In this document: piece after piece, positions 24,680-31,712 of the stretch
How positions within the stretch are numbered: position 1 is the first letter of the stretch
Layout of the letters: each line of letters begins with the position of its first letter
DNA from: RUG11690 sp045616665
GTDB taxonomy: Bacteria; Bacteroidota; Bacteroidia; Bacteroidales; WCHB1-69
Direction: 5' to 3'
Assembly: GCA_045616665.1 (NCBI GenBank)
Contig: JAZLHE010000095.1
Location: 54,542 to 118,541, forward strand
Length of the DNA: 64,000 bases
The notes under the pieces: generated by a model
Databases searched by the model: none
What the model was told of the DNA's origin: nothing
The model's input: only the letters and a program-made list of their open reading frames with translations
Position numbers and translations under genes: made by a program

Positions 24680-25987
24680 TTATTTGTCTGAGGTTAATTG
24701 TTCATTCATTTGACCTGAAACGATCGTGAAAAAATCTTCGGCTTGCAGCATTTGCCGTGCCAGGTTCATACCTTTTTCTGCATTAAAGTCACGGATGGTC
24801 TGCAGTTGCCGTTTGAACTCGGTTTCGCCCAAACCAAAGTCATCCCAGTTGGCGTATTGCGTCATCCAGGAAACGGTATTGTCCACCTTGCGAAGCAGTT
24901 GCCCTGACAAATAGTTTTTGATGAGCAAAAGTTCTTCTTCAGTAACCGGTTCTTTAGTCAAAATATCCATTTCTTTGTAGCATTCTTCAATGGCTTTTGC
25001 TGTGGTATCGACATTGACTTCGCTTTCAATATAAAACAGAGATGAATCCTCATAATATATTGAACCGCAGCTGATTCCGTAGGTGTAGCCGTGGGTTTCC
25101 CGCAAGTTGCTCATCAGACGGGAACCAAAATAACCGCCCAAAATGGCAGATAAAATGCCAAAATCCCTGCGGCATTCATCATTGTATGCTATTGATTTTC
25201 TGCATAAATAAAAAGAAGATTGCATACAGTCTGGATGAAGGTCAATGATGGGTTCTTGCTGATGATGAGGCGTATAACTTGCTGCCTGAAATGAGTTGGC
25301 GTGTCCGTGTGGAATGTCACCGCAAAGTTGCCGGAAGCATTCGCTAATTTCTGCGGAAAGGTTTCCTGCCGTGAAGGCACGAATGTTTTCCGCACAGAAA
25401 CTCTGTTGGAAATATTGTTGTAAATCGTTTGTCGTAATGGAACGTAAATCACTTTCTTCCAGTATTTTACCAACCATGCAACTGTCGCCGAAGATTTGGC
25501 GCAGCATCAACTGGGAAGCACAATAGCCCACTTTTTCCTTGTTTACGGCCAGGTCTTTGATTTTTCGCTCTTTAAGCAGTTGCAGATTGGTTTCCTTGAA
25601 ACATGGATGCAGCAGAAAATCAAAGATATAGGGCAGAACTATCAGACAGTTGTTCTTCGGAATGATGAAGGAAATGGTAACGTATTCGATGGAAATGCTG
25701 ACAGAATAATTTACGCCGTAATAATCTAAAAATTCTTCAACTTCAAATATTTCGTGTTGTGGAGCACTTTCCTTAAGCAAAAGGTAGCAAAAAGCAGCCA
25801 CGTTCTTCTTCGGTTCGTAGCAGCTGCCGGCTTTGACTTTAAGTTGAAAATGAATTAAATCCAGTTCCTTGTTGTCAAAGTGTTTGACGGTGATGCCGTT
25901 TTGAAGACAAAAGGATTGTGGCGGGACCAGTTCAAAGTCGGTGTAGTCCTTAATTTCCGGTGCCGTGGTTCTATCAGGAATGCTCAT
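24680..25987 (-). CDS. M16 family peptidase homologue lacking the zinc motif
   Basis: The 435-residue protein aligns with M16 (insulinase/PqqL-like) peptidases: an N-terminal half from LQNGITVKHFDN through VKAGSCYEPKKN, and a C-terminal half with SRLMSNLRETHGYTYGISCG that forms the second lobe. The zinc site HxxEH expected after the glycine-rich start is replaced by AFCYLLLKES, so it cannot bind zinc in the usual way. Catalytically dead M16 subunits normally pair with an active one; no active partner lies nearby. It has no signal peptide. It shares a promoter region with an 8-bp inverted repeat and precedes the T9SS cargo gene. Confidence 0.85.
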   Translation of the reverse strand: MSIPDRTTAPEIKDYTDFELVPPQSFCLQNGITVKHFDNKELDLIHFQLKVKAGSCYEPKKNVAAFCYLLLKESAPQHEIFEVEEFLDYYGVNYSVSISIEYVTISFIIPKNNCLIVLPYIFDFLLHPCFKETNLQLLKERKIKDLAVNKEKVGYCASQLMLRQIFGDSCMVGKILEESDLRSITTNDLQQYFQQSFCAENIRAFTAGNLSAEISECFRQLCGDIPHGHANSFQAASYTPHHQQEPIIDLHPDCMQSSFYLCRKSIAYNDECRRDFGILSAILGGYFGSRLMSNLRETHGYTYGISCGSIYYEDSSLFYIESEVNVDTTAKAIEECYKEMDILTKEPVTEEELLLIKNYLSGQLLRKVDNTVSWMTQYANWDDFGLGETEFKRQLQTIRDFNAEKGMNLARQMLQAEDFFTIVSGQMNEQLTSDK

Positions 25988-26001
25988 AGGTTATCACACA
26001 T

Positions 26002-26025
26002 ATATTATGCAAAAATACATAATAT
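26002..26025 (-). promoter_or_regulatory. Promoter of the M16 operon with inverted repeat around the -7 box
   Basis: On the minus strand TATTTTTG (bases 26010-26017) is the -7 box, 22 bp before the M16 ATG. It is framed exactly by ATATTATG (26002-26009) and CATAATAT (26018-26025). Such symmetry around a promoter element suggests a repressor site, though an AT-rich coincidence is possible. Confidence 0.5.
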
Positions 26026-26045
26026 TTGCAAGTGAAAAATCGCTT

Positions 26046-26921
26046 CTAACGAATTAATAATAACTGTCCTTTGTCAATATGTTCTTGCCCGTCGGCGTCT
26101 TTGTATCTGATAAAGTAGATGTAGCTGCCGCCTTCCATCATTCCGCCTTGATATTCGCCATTCCAACCGTATTGCAGATTGCGGCTGGTGAAGAGTTTCT
26201 GTCCACTTCTTGAATAAATGTCCAACTGATAGGATTGAATTTCGCTGTTCGTTACGGGAGCGAAAACGTCGTTGAGGCCGTCACCGTTCGGGGTGAAGGC
26301 GTTGGGAATGGAAAATGGCGAAGAGGTTGGCTTTGGTGATGAAGTGCTTGGGTTGGCGGCAGTGCCCGCATTTTGTAAATTGCCTGCCTTTTCGACTGGC
26401 GTGTGCGTTGGATTCTCTTTGACCTGCTTATTCGTGGGTTTGGATGAAGTTTCCGTTTGCACAGGAAGACTTGGATTTTCTTTCGCCGGTTCCGCGATAG
26501 TGGTGACGGCTTCAAGATTTTGAACTTCTTCGTCGGCAATGGAAGTCAATGGCTTGTCGGGAGCATTGGGTTCAATGAGCGCTTCTGTTAGGGATTCTTC
26601 TAACGCCGGTTCTTCCGCGTCAGACAGGGTGGGAGGTGCAGAAACAGATGTGACTTCAGCCCTTGGCATCTCGTTTATTTCTTTAACAACTTCATCCTTT
26701 ACTTTAACATCGCTTTTTATTCTGCTGTTAATAAGTATGATAGATGATACAATGGCAACGACTCCGATGGCGGCATAAATGATGAGGTTTTTGACCGACT
26801 GCCGATGCTGGTGTTCGGTCCACCGTTGGTCGTGCTGAATTTTGGACCACAAATCGTCCTCCGGCTTCGCTTCAAAGTTGGAGAATTTTTCCTTGAAAAT
26901 GTCGTCTATCTTCTTATTCAT
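26046..26921 (-). CDS. Putative anti-sigma factor fused to a T9SS type B / gliding-motility C-terminal domain
   Basis: The N-terminal 60 residues are cytosolic and charged (KKIDDIFKEKFSNFEAKPED then WSKIQHDQRW). One membrane segment follows (LIIYAAIGVVAIVSSIILIN, about 47-66), and then a Pro/Ser/Glu-rich linker. The last 85 residues are a gliding-motility/CHU_C-type domain with IPNAFTPNGDGLNDVF, YQLDIYSRSGQKLF and GGSYIYFIRYKD. The start overlaps the ECF sigma gene by 8 bp, the normal anti-sigma position. No Sec signal precedes the membrane segment, so topology is inside-out. The envelope domain may sense or bind surface components; this is inference. Confidence 0.78.
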   Translation of the reverse strand: MNKKIDDIFKEKFSNFEAKPEDDLWSKIQHDQRWTEHQHRQSVKNLIIYAAIGVVAIVSSIILINSRIKSDVKVKDEVVKEINEMPRAEVTSVSAPPTLSDAEEPALEESLTEALIEPNAPDKPLTSIADEEVQNLEAVTTIAEPAKENPSLPVQTETSSKPTNKQVKENPTHTPVEKAGNLQNAGTAANPSTSSPKPTSSPFSIPNAFTPNGDGLNDVFAPVTNSEIQSYQLDIYSRSGQKLFTSRNLQYGWNGEYQGGMMEGGSYIYFIRYKDADGQEHIDKGQLLLIR

Positions 26922-27447
26922 AGTTTTCGATTTTTTCTTTTAGTATTTTTTTTGCTTTGAAATACTGTGATCTTACGGTGGCGTGCGAACAGCCCAGCAT
27001 AGCGGCAATTTCTTCTTGCTTGTAGCCGTCGATGGCGCAGAGGTTGAAGACGGTTCGGTAGCCGTCGGGCAATTCTTGGATGAATTGCAGAAGCTGCTCT
27101 TCAGAAATGTTATCGTATTTTTCACAGTAAACGTCAGCGATGTCACCAGTCATTTCCTCAATGGGAATCAGATTTTGGCTGGGGTTCTTTGATTTGAGAA
27201 AGTCCAAAGCGGTACGAGTGGTAATGGAATGAATCCAAGGACTGAGCGCGTTTCCATCTTTCAGATGTTTGATGTTGATGAAAATTTTGACGAAAGTGTC
27301 TTGGGCGATGTCCATAGCGTCGGCGGAGCATTGTGCGTAACGCAAGGCAATACCGGTGACCATACCGCAGTATTTTTCGTATAACTGCCGTTGGCTCAAT
27401 GGCTTGTCTGCTTGACAACCGGCCACAATCTCTTTGTCTTTCACCAT
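26914..27447 (-). CDS. ECF-type RNA polymerase sigma factor
   Basis: The 177-residue protein shows region 2 (LYEKYCGMVTGIALRYAQCS, then AMDIAQDTFVKIFINIKHL) and region 4 (LPDGYRTVFNLCAIDGYKQE, then EIAAMLGCSHATVRSQYFKA) of the sigma-70 ECF family. The ATG lies inside the stop region of the upstream frame (ATGGTGA), and its own end overlaps the next gene by 8 bp. The three genes are therefore tightly coupled. Targets are unknown; autoregulation is typical of such pairs. It directs transcription under control of the membrane protein at 26046-26921. Confidence 0.94.
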   Translation of the reverse strand: MVKDKEIVAGCQADKPLSQRQLYEKYCGMVTGIALRYAQCSADAMDIAQDTFVKIFINIKHLKDGNALSPWIHSITTRTALDFLKSKNPSQNLIPIEEMTGDIADVYCEKYDNISEEQLLQFIQELPDGYRTVFNLCAIDGYKQEEIAAMLGCSHATVRSQYFKAKKILKEKIENYE

Positions 27448-27841
27448 TCGATTCGTCGCTTTGTTTTATATAGACGATTTTTTTTGAAAAATGTTGCCTG
27501 AAGTTCGTTTTTTTTCTTTAATCCGACTTCAAATTCAATCTCGAAATTATCGCTTTCCTTCTTGGGTATGTTTAGCTGTGGATTGCTATAAACATATTTT
27601 GGAATGTCCCGATACAGTACCAATGTGTCGTGCAGGCAAACCGCATCGGTTTCATATACTTGACAGGCTTGATGCTGCATTTTTCAACGCATACCGTATC
27701 ATATACGACACTTTCAACTGTTTCATGGTTTGCCTTATGCCTTTTCTCATTTTTCAACTCAACGCCCAGGTAAATGCATAATGCCGAAACTGAAACAAGC
27801 ATAACAGACAGGACTGTAATTAAAACATTCTTTGCTTTCAT
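27441..27841 (-). pseudogene. Small membrane-anchored protein gene split by an apparent frameshift
   Basis: The first frame starts at ATG 27841 with MKAKNVLITVLSVMLVSVSA, a membrane anchor or signal, and stays open to 27572. A second frame, shifted by -1 and open from 27680, ends at a TGA that overlaps the sigma-factor start (ATGGTGA). The second frame reads like a real C-terminus (DTLVLYRDIPKYVY, then a charged tail). Together they would make a protein of about 130 residues co-expressed with the sigma factor. It may be a true frameshift, a sequencing or assembly error, or two overlapping genes; I see no classic slippery site. Confidence 0.45.
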
Positions 27842-27903
27842 CGTAATCTCTCAATGTTATTTTCTTCAATAAGTTTAAGGATGGTTTCTATTTCGTGTTT
27901 CAA
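27838..27903 (-). CDS. Possible small ORF leading the sigma operon
   Basis: A 21-codon frame from TTG at 27903 encodes LKHEIETILKLIEENNIER and ends at a TGA that overlaps the next ATG (ATGA). The peptide is strongly helical. A -7-like TATATTTG lies upstream on this strand (bases 27938-27945). An ATT start would extend it slightly. The overlap with the next gene argues for translation, but a chance frame is possible. Confidence 0.25.
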   Translation of the reverse strand: MKHEIETILKLIEENNIERLR

Positions 27904-28075
27904 AAACGGTATGTTCTTAATATTTTTTTGATACTGCAAATATATAAAAAAAATTGAAATTATCCCATTTCGTCTTGCAACGACGCAAAATTTATGAAGA
28001 AATTTCCGCTACTTTTCTCCTGTTAGAAAAGTGGCCAAAAGATCAAGCCGACATAACCACCTCGGCCTGCGGTCC

Positions 28076-28144
28076 CCCTCCTTTGTTGTGTAACACAGAC
28101 TGTGTTTTATATTTCAATCCGTTGAGATACACAACAAAGGAGGG
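28076..28144. repeat. 17-bp perfect inverted repeat
   Basis: CCCTCCTTTGTTGTGTA at 28076-28092 is exactly reverse-complementary to 28128-28144, with 35 bp between. It can form a cruciform or a strong RNA hairpin. Confidence 0.85.
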
Positions 28145-28195
28145 AAATTGTCGTGGTGCGCCGCGTCTCTTCATTAGCGGGAAAACCTTTCTTTG

Positions 28196-28226
28196 GTTAC
28201 TTTCTTTGGGTCATAAAGAAAGTAAC
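28196..28226. repeat. 12-bp inverted repeat (GTTACTTTCTTT)
   Basis: GTTACTTTCTTT at 28196-28207 pairs with AAAGAAAGTAAC at 28215-28226 around GGGTCAT. Similar TTACTTTCTTTG hairpins are common as dispersed repeats in bacterial genomes; here it adjoins the 17-bp inverted repeat. Confidence 0.75.
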
Positions 28227-28419
28227 GGAAAAGAAAAGGGAAGTAATTGCAATTACAAAAGTACTTGCCAGGAATGCTTTCGGTTTTTGTATTAAGGAAA
28301 ACAATACGATTAAAGTAGATGAAGTAATCATTGAACAACAAATTGAATAGTTTGAGATATACTAATGGAAAAGTATAGTGTTTTTTTGTATGTCGCAATG
28401 ATGTAAAGAAAAATAAGTG

Positions 28420-28427
28420 TATCTTTG
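28420..28427 (+). promoter_or_regulatory. -7 promoter box of the Panacea operon
   Basis: TATCTTTG lies 24 bp upstream of the ATG at 28452. An in-frame TTG inside this box would otherwise be read as a start. Confidence 0.6.
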
Positions 28428-28451
28428 CAACGTGAAAAAAATGACGTGGCC

Positions 28452-29012
28452 ATGAATAAAGATGACATATTGAAACTGAAAGCAGTTGTGTTGTACATAA
28501 TAAGAAAGTGTAAGGCTATTGATTATTTTCATCTTTTCAAGATATTATACTTTGCGGAAAGAAAACAATATGCCGAATATGGACAGCATTTGGTTAAGGA
28601 TACATTTTGTGCGTTGAAAAACGGACCTGTTCCTTCTTTGCTGTATGATGCCGTGAAATGTGTTGTTGGAAAGCCATACTCACAGTCATTCAATATAGAT
28701 ATATTGACATCATCATTTGAACCTGTTGGTGAAGACTATGATTATGTTTTAAAGGCAAAGGAGGCTCCTGATATGGACGAGTTGAGCGATGCAGAAATAG
28801 ATACGATTGATTGGTCTATACGTAATAATATAGGGAAAGGTTTTGCTGACTTATCCAAATCTTCTCATGATATAGCGTGGAAGACAGCGTGGAAAACGTT
28901 AGAAAACAGTAAAATGGATAGCTCATTGATAGCCAAAGCCGGGGGTGCCAGTGATGGATTTATAGAATACATAAGAGAAAGGGAACAAATAGATAATATT
29001 ATTCTGGCATAA
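28452..29012 (+). CDS. Panacea-domain (DUF4065/SocA-like) antitoxin
   Basis: The 186-residue protein matches the Panacea domain found in antitoxins. LKLKAVVLYIIRKCKAIDYF and HLFKILYFAERKQYAEYG make up the N-terminal helical part, and FCALKNGPVPSLLYDAVK is the conserved centre, followed by DELSDAEIDTIDWSI. Proteins with this domain neutralise many unrelated toxins by direct binding. The ATG at 28452 follows the promoter box. The partner gene starts 4 bp downstream on the same strand, the usual two-gene layout of a toxin-antitoxin pair. Confidence 0.87.
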   Translation: MNKDDILKLKAVVLYIIRKCKAIDYFHLFKILYFAERKQYAEYGQHLVKDTFCALKNGPVPSLLYDAVKCVVGKPYSQSFNIDILTSSFEPVGEDYDYVLKAKEAPDMDELSDAEIDTIDWSIRNNIGKGFADLSKSSHDIAWKTAWKTLENSKMDSSLIAKAGGASDGFIEYIREREQIDNIILA

Positions 29013-29016
29013 TCCA

Positions 29017-29493
29017 ATGACTAATACAATCAAGGATTTATTATGCGGTGATTCTCTGTCAAATCTTGTCTGCGGTACCGTGTCGGAAGGGTCTGTGTAT
29101 AGAATGGACTTAGGAGTTGAAGAGAAAATCATACCTAAAGCAGGCGACATTTCCCGTAATAAATTCTTTATTGTTGTAGGGTCAGACGAAGAGGGTAATG
29201 CATTCGGATTTTTTGTTATTGATACAAAAATAAATGAAAACATTCCAAAGGCGCGTCAGGAAAGGCACTATAAACTTGAATCTTCAAAATACGGTTTTTT
29301 GGAAGGTGTTGACCGATATGTGGATTGTTCGGATTTTAAGAAAATAGATAAATTGAAGTTTTCAAATAAATTTGACGCATCGAAACATAAAGGTATTATC
29401 GATCCTGATGATTTAAACAAAATCAAGACACTTGCAATTACGTATAGTAATGCGAACAAAAAAATGCTGAAAAGATTCGGATTGATAAAATAA
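29017..29493 (+). CDS. Putative toxin partner of the Panacea antitoxin
   Basis: The 158-residue protein has no assigned family that I am sure of. Its N-terminal half (GSVYRMDLGVEEKIIPKAGD, RNKFFIVVGSDEEGNAFGFF, VIDTKINENIP) recalls the SH3-like barrel of PemK/MazF-type RNA-cleaving toxins. The second half carries GFLEGVDRYVDCSDFKKIDK and a lysine-rich end. Adjacency (4 bp) to a Panacea antitoxin makes a toxin role likely. The RNase assignment is tentative because catalytic residues cannot be fixed from this alone. No membrane segment is seen. Confidence 0.6.
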   Translation: MTNTIKDLLCGDSLSNLVCGTVSEGSVYRMDLGVEEKIIPKAGDISRNKFFIVVGSDEEGNAFGFFVIDTKINENIPKARQERHYKLESSKYGFLEGVDRYVDCSDFKKIDKLKFSNKFDASKHKGIIDPDDLNKIKTLAITYSNANKKMLKRFGLIK

Positions 29494-29574
29494 GATATAG
29501 TGTATTAAGTTCAAAGACGTGCGACAGATGCGGTGGCACGCCATATTTCTCCTTTTTGTTGTTTTGGAAATTCG

Positions 29575-29582
29575 TATATTTG
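29575..29582 (+). promoter_or_regulatory. -7 promoter box of the DNA glycosylase gene
   Basis: TATATTTG lies 18 bp before the ATG at 29601 and supports it over the longer in-frame start. Confidence 0.55.
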
Positions 29583-29600
29583 CCATCTCAAATTGACACA

Positions 29601-30194
29601 ATGAAGATCGCACTTTCATATTATCAGCAGACGGATGTGGTGGCGTTGGCCCGTGATTTAATCGGTAAATACCTGTTTACCGTAGTCGATGGCCAATTGG
29701 CTGGCGGCATCATTACGGAAACCGAGGCGTACAAAGGGGTGGGCGACCGGGCCTGCCATGGTTTCGGCGGTCGGCGGACGCATCGCAACGAGATGATGTA
29801 TCATCAGGGCGGGGTGTCATACGTGTATTTTTGCTACGGAATGCACCACATGTTCAACATCGTGACGAATCTCGAAGATGAGCCGGAAGCCGTGCTGATT
29901 CGCGCTATCTGTCCTACCCACGGTGAGGAATTGATGCTGAAGCGTTTGGGCAAGAATAAAATGTCTCCAGCTTTGACCAACGGTCCGGGAAAGTTGACGA
30001 AAGCGCTGGGCATTACGATGCGGATGAATGGAAAATCGTTGGATTCATCTGAAATATGGTTGGAAGACCGGCGGCTGCAAATCCCTGACTCATTGGTGGA
30101 TATAACGCCGCGTATCGGTGTCGATTATGCCGGCCCTGATGCGTCTTTGCCATATAGATTCGTTACCACGTACTGCCCAATCGGACAGGAATAG
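29601..30194 (+). CDS. mpg: 3-methyladenine DNA glycosylase (AAG/MPG family)
   Basis: This monofunctional glycosylase removes alkylated and deaminated purines. The 197-residue protein has the AAG signature: ALARDLIGKYLF, GIITETEAYKGVGDRACHGF with the catalytic Glu, RRTHRNEMMYHQGGVSYVYF with the conserved Tyr, and GMHHMFNIVTN. Length is normal. The promoter box precedes the ATG closely. Its last 70 bp overlap the convergent DUF2851 gene, an unusually long overlap of two coding ends. Confidence 0.95.
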   Translation: MKIALSYYQQTDVVALARDLIGKYLFTVVDGQLAGGIITETEAYKGVGDRACHGFGGRRTHRNEMMYHQGGVSYVYFCYGMHHMFNIVTNLEDEPEAVLIRAICPTHGEELMLKRLGKNKMSPALTNGPGKLTKALGITMRMNGKSLDSSEIWLEDRRLQIPDSLVDITPRIGVDYAGPDASLPYRFVTTYCPIGQE

Positions 30195-31435
30195 CATTTC
30201 TTTTTTTTACAGAAGGAAGAATAGATTTCCAACAGCGCTTGGCTGCTCATCGCGGAACTGATGGGGAAATGGTATTGGCCAAATTGCCGGGTAATGGCAT
30301 TGTTTTCCGCATCGGTTTCTTCCAGGAGGTTTAGTCCGTCGCTTTTCATCTTGTCGTTTCCCGTAAAAGTGCCGTAAGCAAAAAGCAGGGGTGCCAATGT
30401 GTTAATAATCAGCAAGTCCAATGCGTTTTTCCCGATGTGGCAATGGTGCTTTTTGGTGGTTTTCCCAAATTGAAAATGCGTTTCCCAATATTCGTCCGGT
30501 TTAACGGTGCTGAATTTGGAAAGGATGACATTGGGCGACGACTTGATGATCAACTCATCGAAAAGGTCTGGAAAACAATACAATAATTCGCTGAATTGGG
30601 CTAAGCGAATGCAAGGAAAGTTGGTGGGACGAAGACGTAGCAAGTTCCAGATTTTCTGCTCTAAGGGAATAAGTCGATACTTATATTTTAAGTAGTCGTA
30701 TTCATTTTTCAGCCGCAGGAAATAATCATCTTGAATGGGATTGTCGTCGTTCAACATACCGGCTTGGCCAAAAACGAGGGCATAGATTTGAGTTTGGCTT
30801 TCCGAATGGCGCTGAATGATTTTATAGGGCAGGTTTTGTGACAATAGTTCAAAAGCGGTGCCATTGACGTTGAAACCGAAATTGACGGCTAAAGTTCTGT
30901 ATGTCAGTTCTTCCCAGTCGTTGGCGCACTGGTTGAGTAATCGAAGCAGCTGCTGTTGGCGTCGCAAGAGGCGTTCAACGGCGTAGGAGGATAAAATGGA
31001 GGTCAGGGTTAAGGGCGGAATGTCGGCAATGCTGGGACCGCAGGCAATCGTCCGGGTGGATAAGGTGAGTTTCTGGTATTCTTCCAGCATCTTTTCCGGA
31101 ATGTAGTTCTTCAGTTCTAAAGTGGGAATCACTTCCCGGTCTTTTCGTATTACCTCCATATCGGCATTGTAAACCACGTGCAGGATGACGGATAGGTATT
31201 TTTCATCCTTCTGATGATGATGCCTGTACCAGTCTGAACCATTGATGTGAATTTCCACGTCACCGGCCCAGATGATGTCGTCGAGGCGGATGACGGCCTG
31301 CTTGAAGTCGGGTCCCGCGTCGTGGTGGGCCAGCCCAGGACTGATAATATGTATTTCTTGTCCGTCTGTGGTTTTGAGTTCGTTGTGTTGGAACAGCTTG
31401 TTCTTCCATAAATATTGCAGCAGCTCTTCTTTCAT
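30125..31435 (-). CDS. DUF2851 family protein
   Basis: The 436-residue protein matches DUF2851, a conserved Bacteroidota family of unknown function. It starts MKEELLQYLWKNKLFQ, continues with ISPGLAHHDAGPDFKQAVIR and GDVEIHINGSDWYRHHHQKD, and ends in a Cys-rich patch (CKKKKCYSCPIGQ). The HHDAGPDF and EIH...W...H motifs look like metal- or nucleic-acid-binding residues, but no reaction is known. It has no signal peptide. The 3' end overlaps mpg by 70 bp on the other strand. Confidence 0.9.
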   Translation of the reverse strand: MKEELLQYLWKNKLFQHNELKTTDGQEIHIISPGLAHHDAGPDFKQAVIRLDDIIWAGDVEIHINGSDWYRHHHQKDEKYLSVILHVVYNADMEVIRKDREVIPTLELKNYIPEKMLEEYQKLTLSTRTIACGPSIADIPPLTLTSILSSYAVERLLRRQQQLLRLLNQCANDWEELTYRTLAVNFGFNVNGTAFELLSQNLPYKIIQRHSESQTQIYALVFGQAGMLNDDNPIQDDYFLRLKNEYDYLKYKYRLIPLEQKIWNLLRLRPTNFPCIRLAQFSELLYCFPDLFDELIIKSSPNVILSKFSTVKPDEYWETHFQFGKTTKKHHCHIGKNALDLLIINTLAPLLFAYGTFTGNDKMKSDGLNLLEETDAENNAITRQFGQYHFPISSAMSSQALLEIYSSFCKKKKCYSCPIGQYVVTNLYGKDASGPA

Positions 31436-31659
31436 AGTCGAGAATTTGAAGTGGTTACAGGGACAAAAATAAGTCGTTTATCTTTAAAAATCAAGTGTAA
31501 TAAATTGTAATTTTCTGAATATCAATTTGTTGTATTTTTGTGTTTTTTATAATGAAAAATGTTGGATATGGAAAAATTTTGCCGACATTTTAAAAAATGA
31601 CATTTTTTTTAGTTTGATTTCTTTTTCGGAGAAAAAGGAAAATAAAACGAAAAAAGTTG

Positions 31660-31667
31660 TATATTTG
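31660..31667 (+). promoter_or_regulatory. -7 promoter box of fba
   Basis: TATATTTG lies about 45 bp before the fba ATG. The 277-bp gap upstream holds no gene. Confidence 0.6.
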
Positions 31668-31712
31668 CGAATTAAAATATTGTTACAATAATTATAAAAA
31701 AACATAGTAGCC

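Larger units (their letters stand above)
27904..28419. other. Gene-poor region with palindromic repeats
   Basis: I find no convincing coding region in these bases. Frames that are open on the plus strand (for example 27954-28295) show no signal, motif or start support. The content is a long inverted repeat (28076-28144), a second hairpin (28196-28226) and AT-rich DNA leading to the Panacea promoter. It looks like an insertion of repetitive, possibly MITE-like DNA. Confidence 0.6.

Noticed and set aside
27954..28295. A plus-strand frame of 113 codons in the repeat region
   Set aside because: The frame runs through two palindromes, has no promoter box at the right place and no recognisable protein feature.
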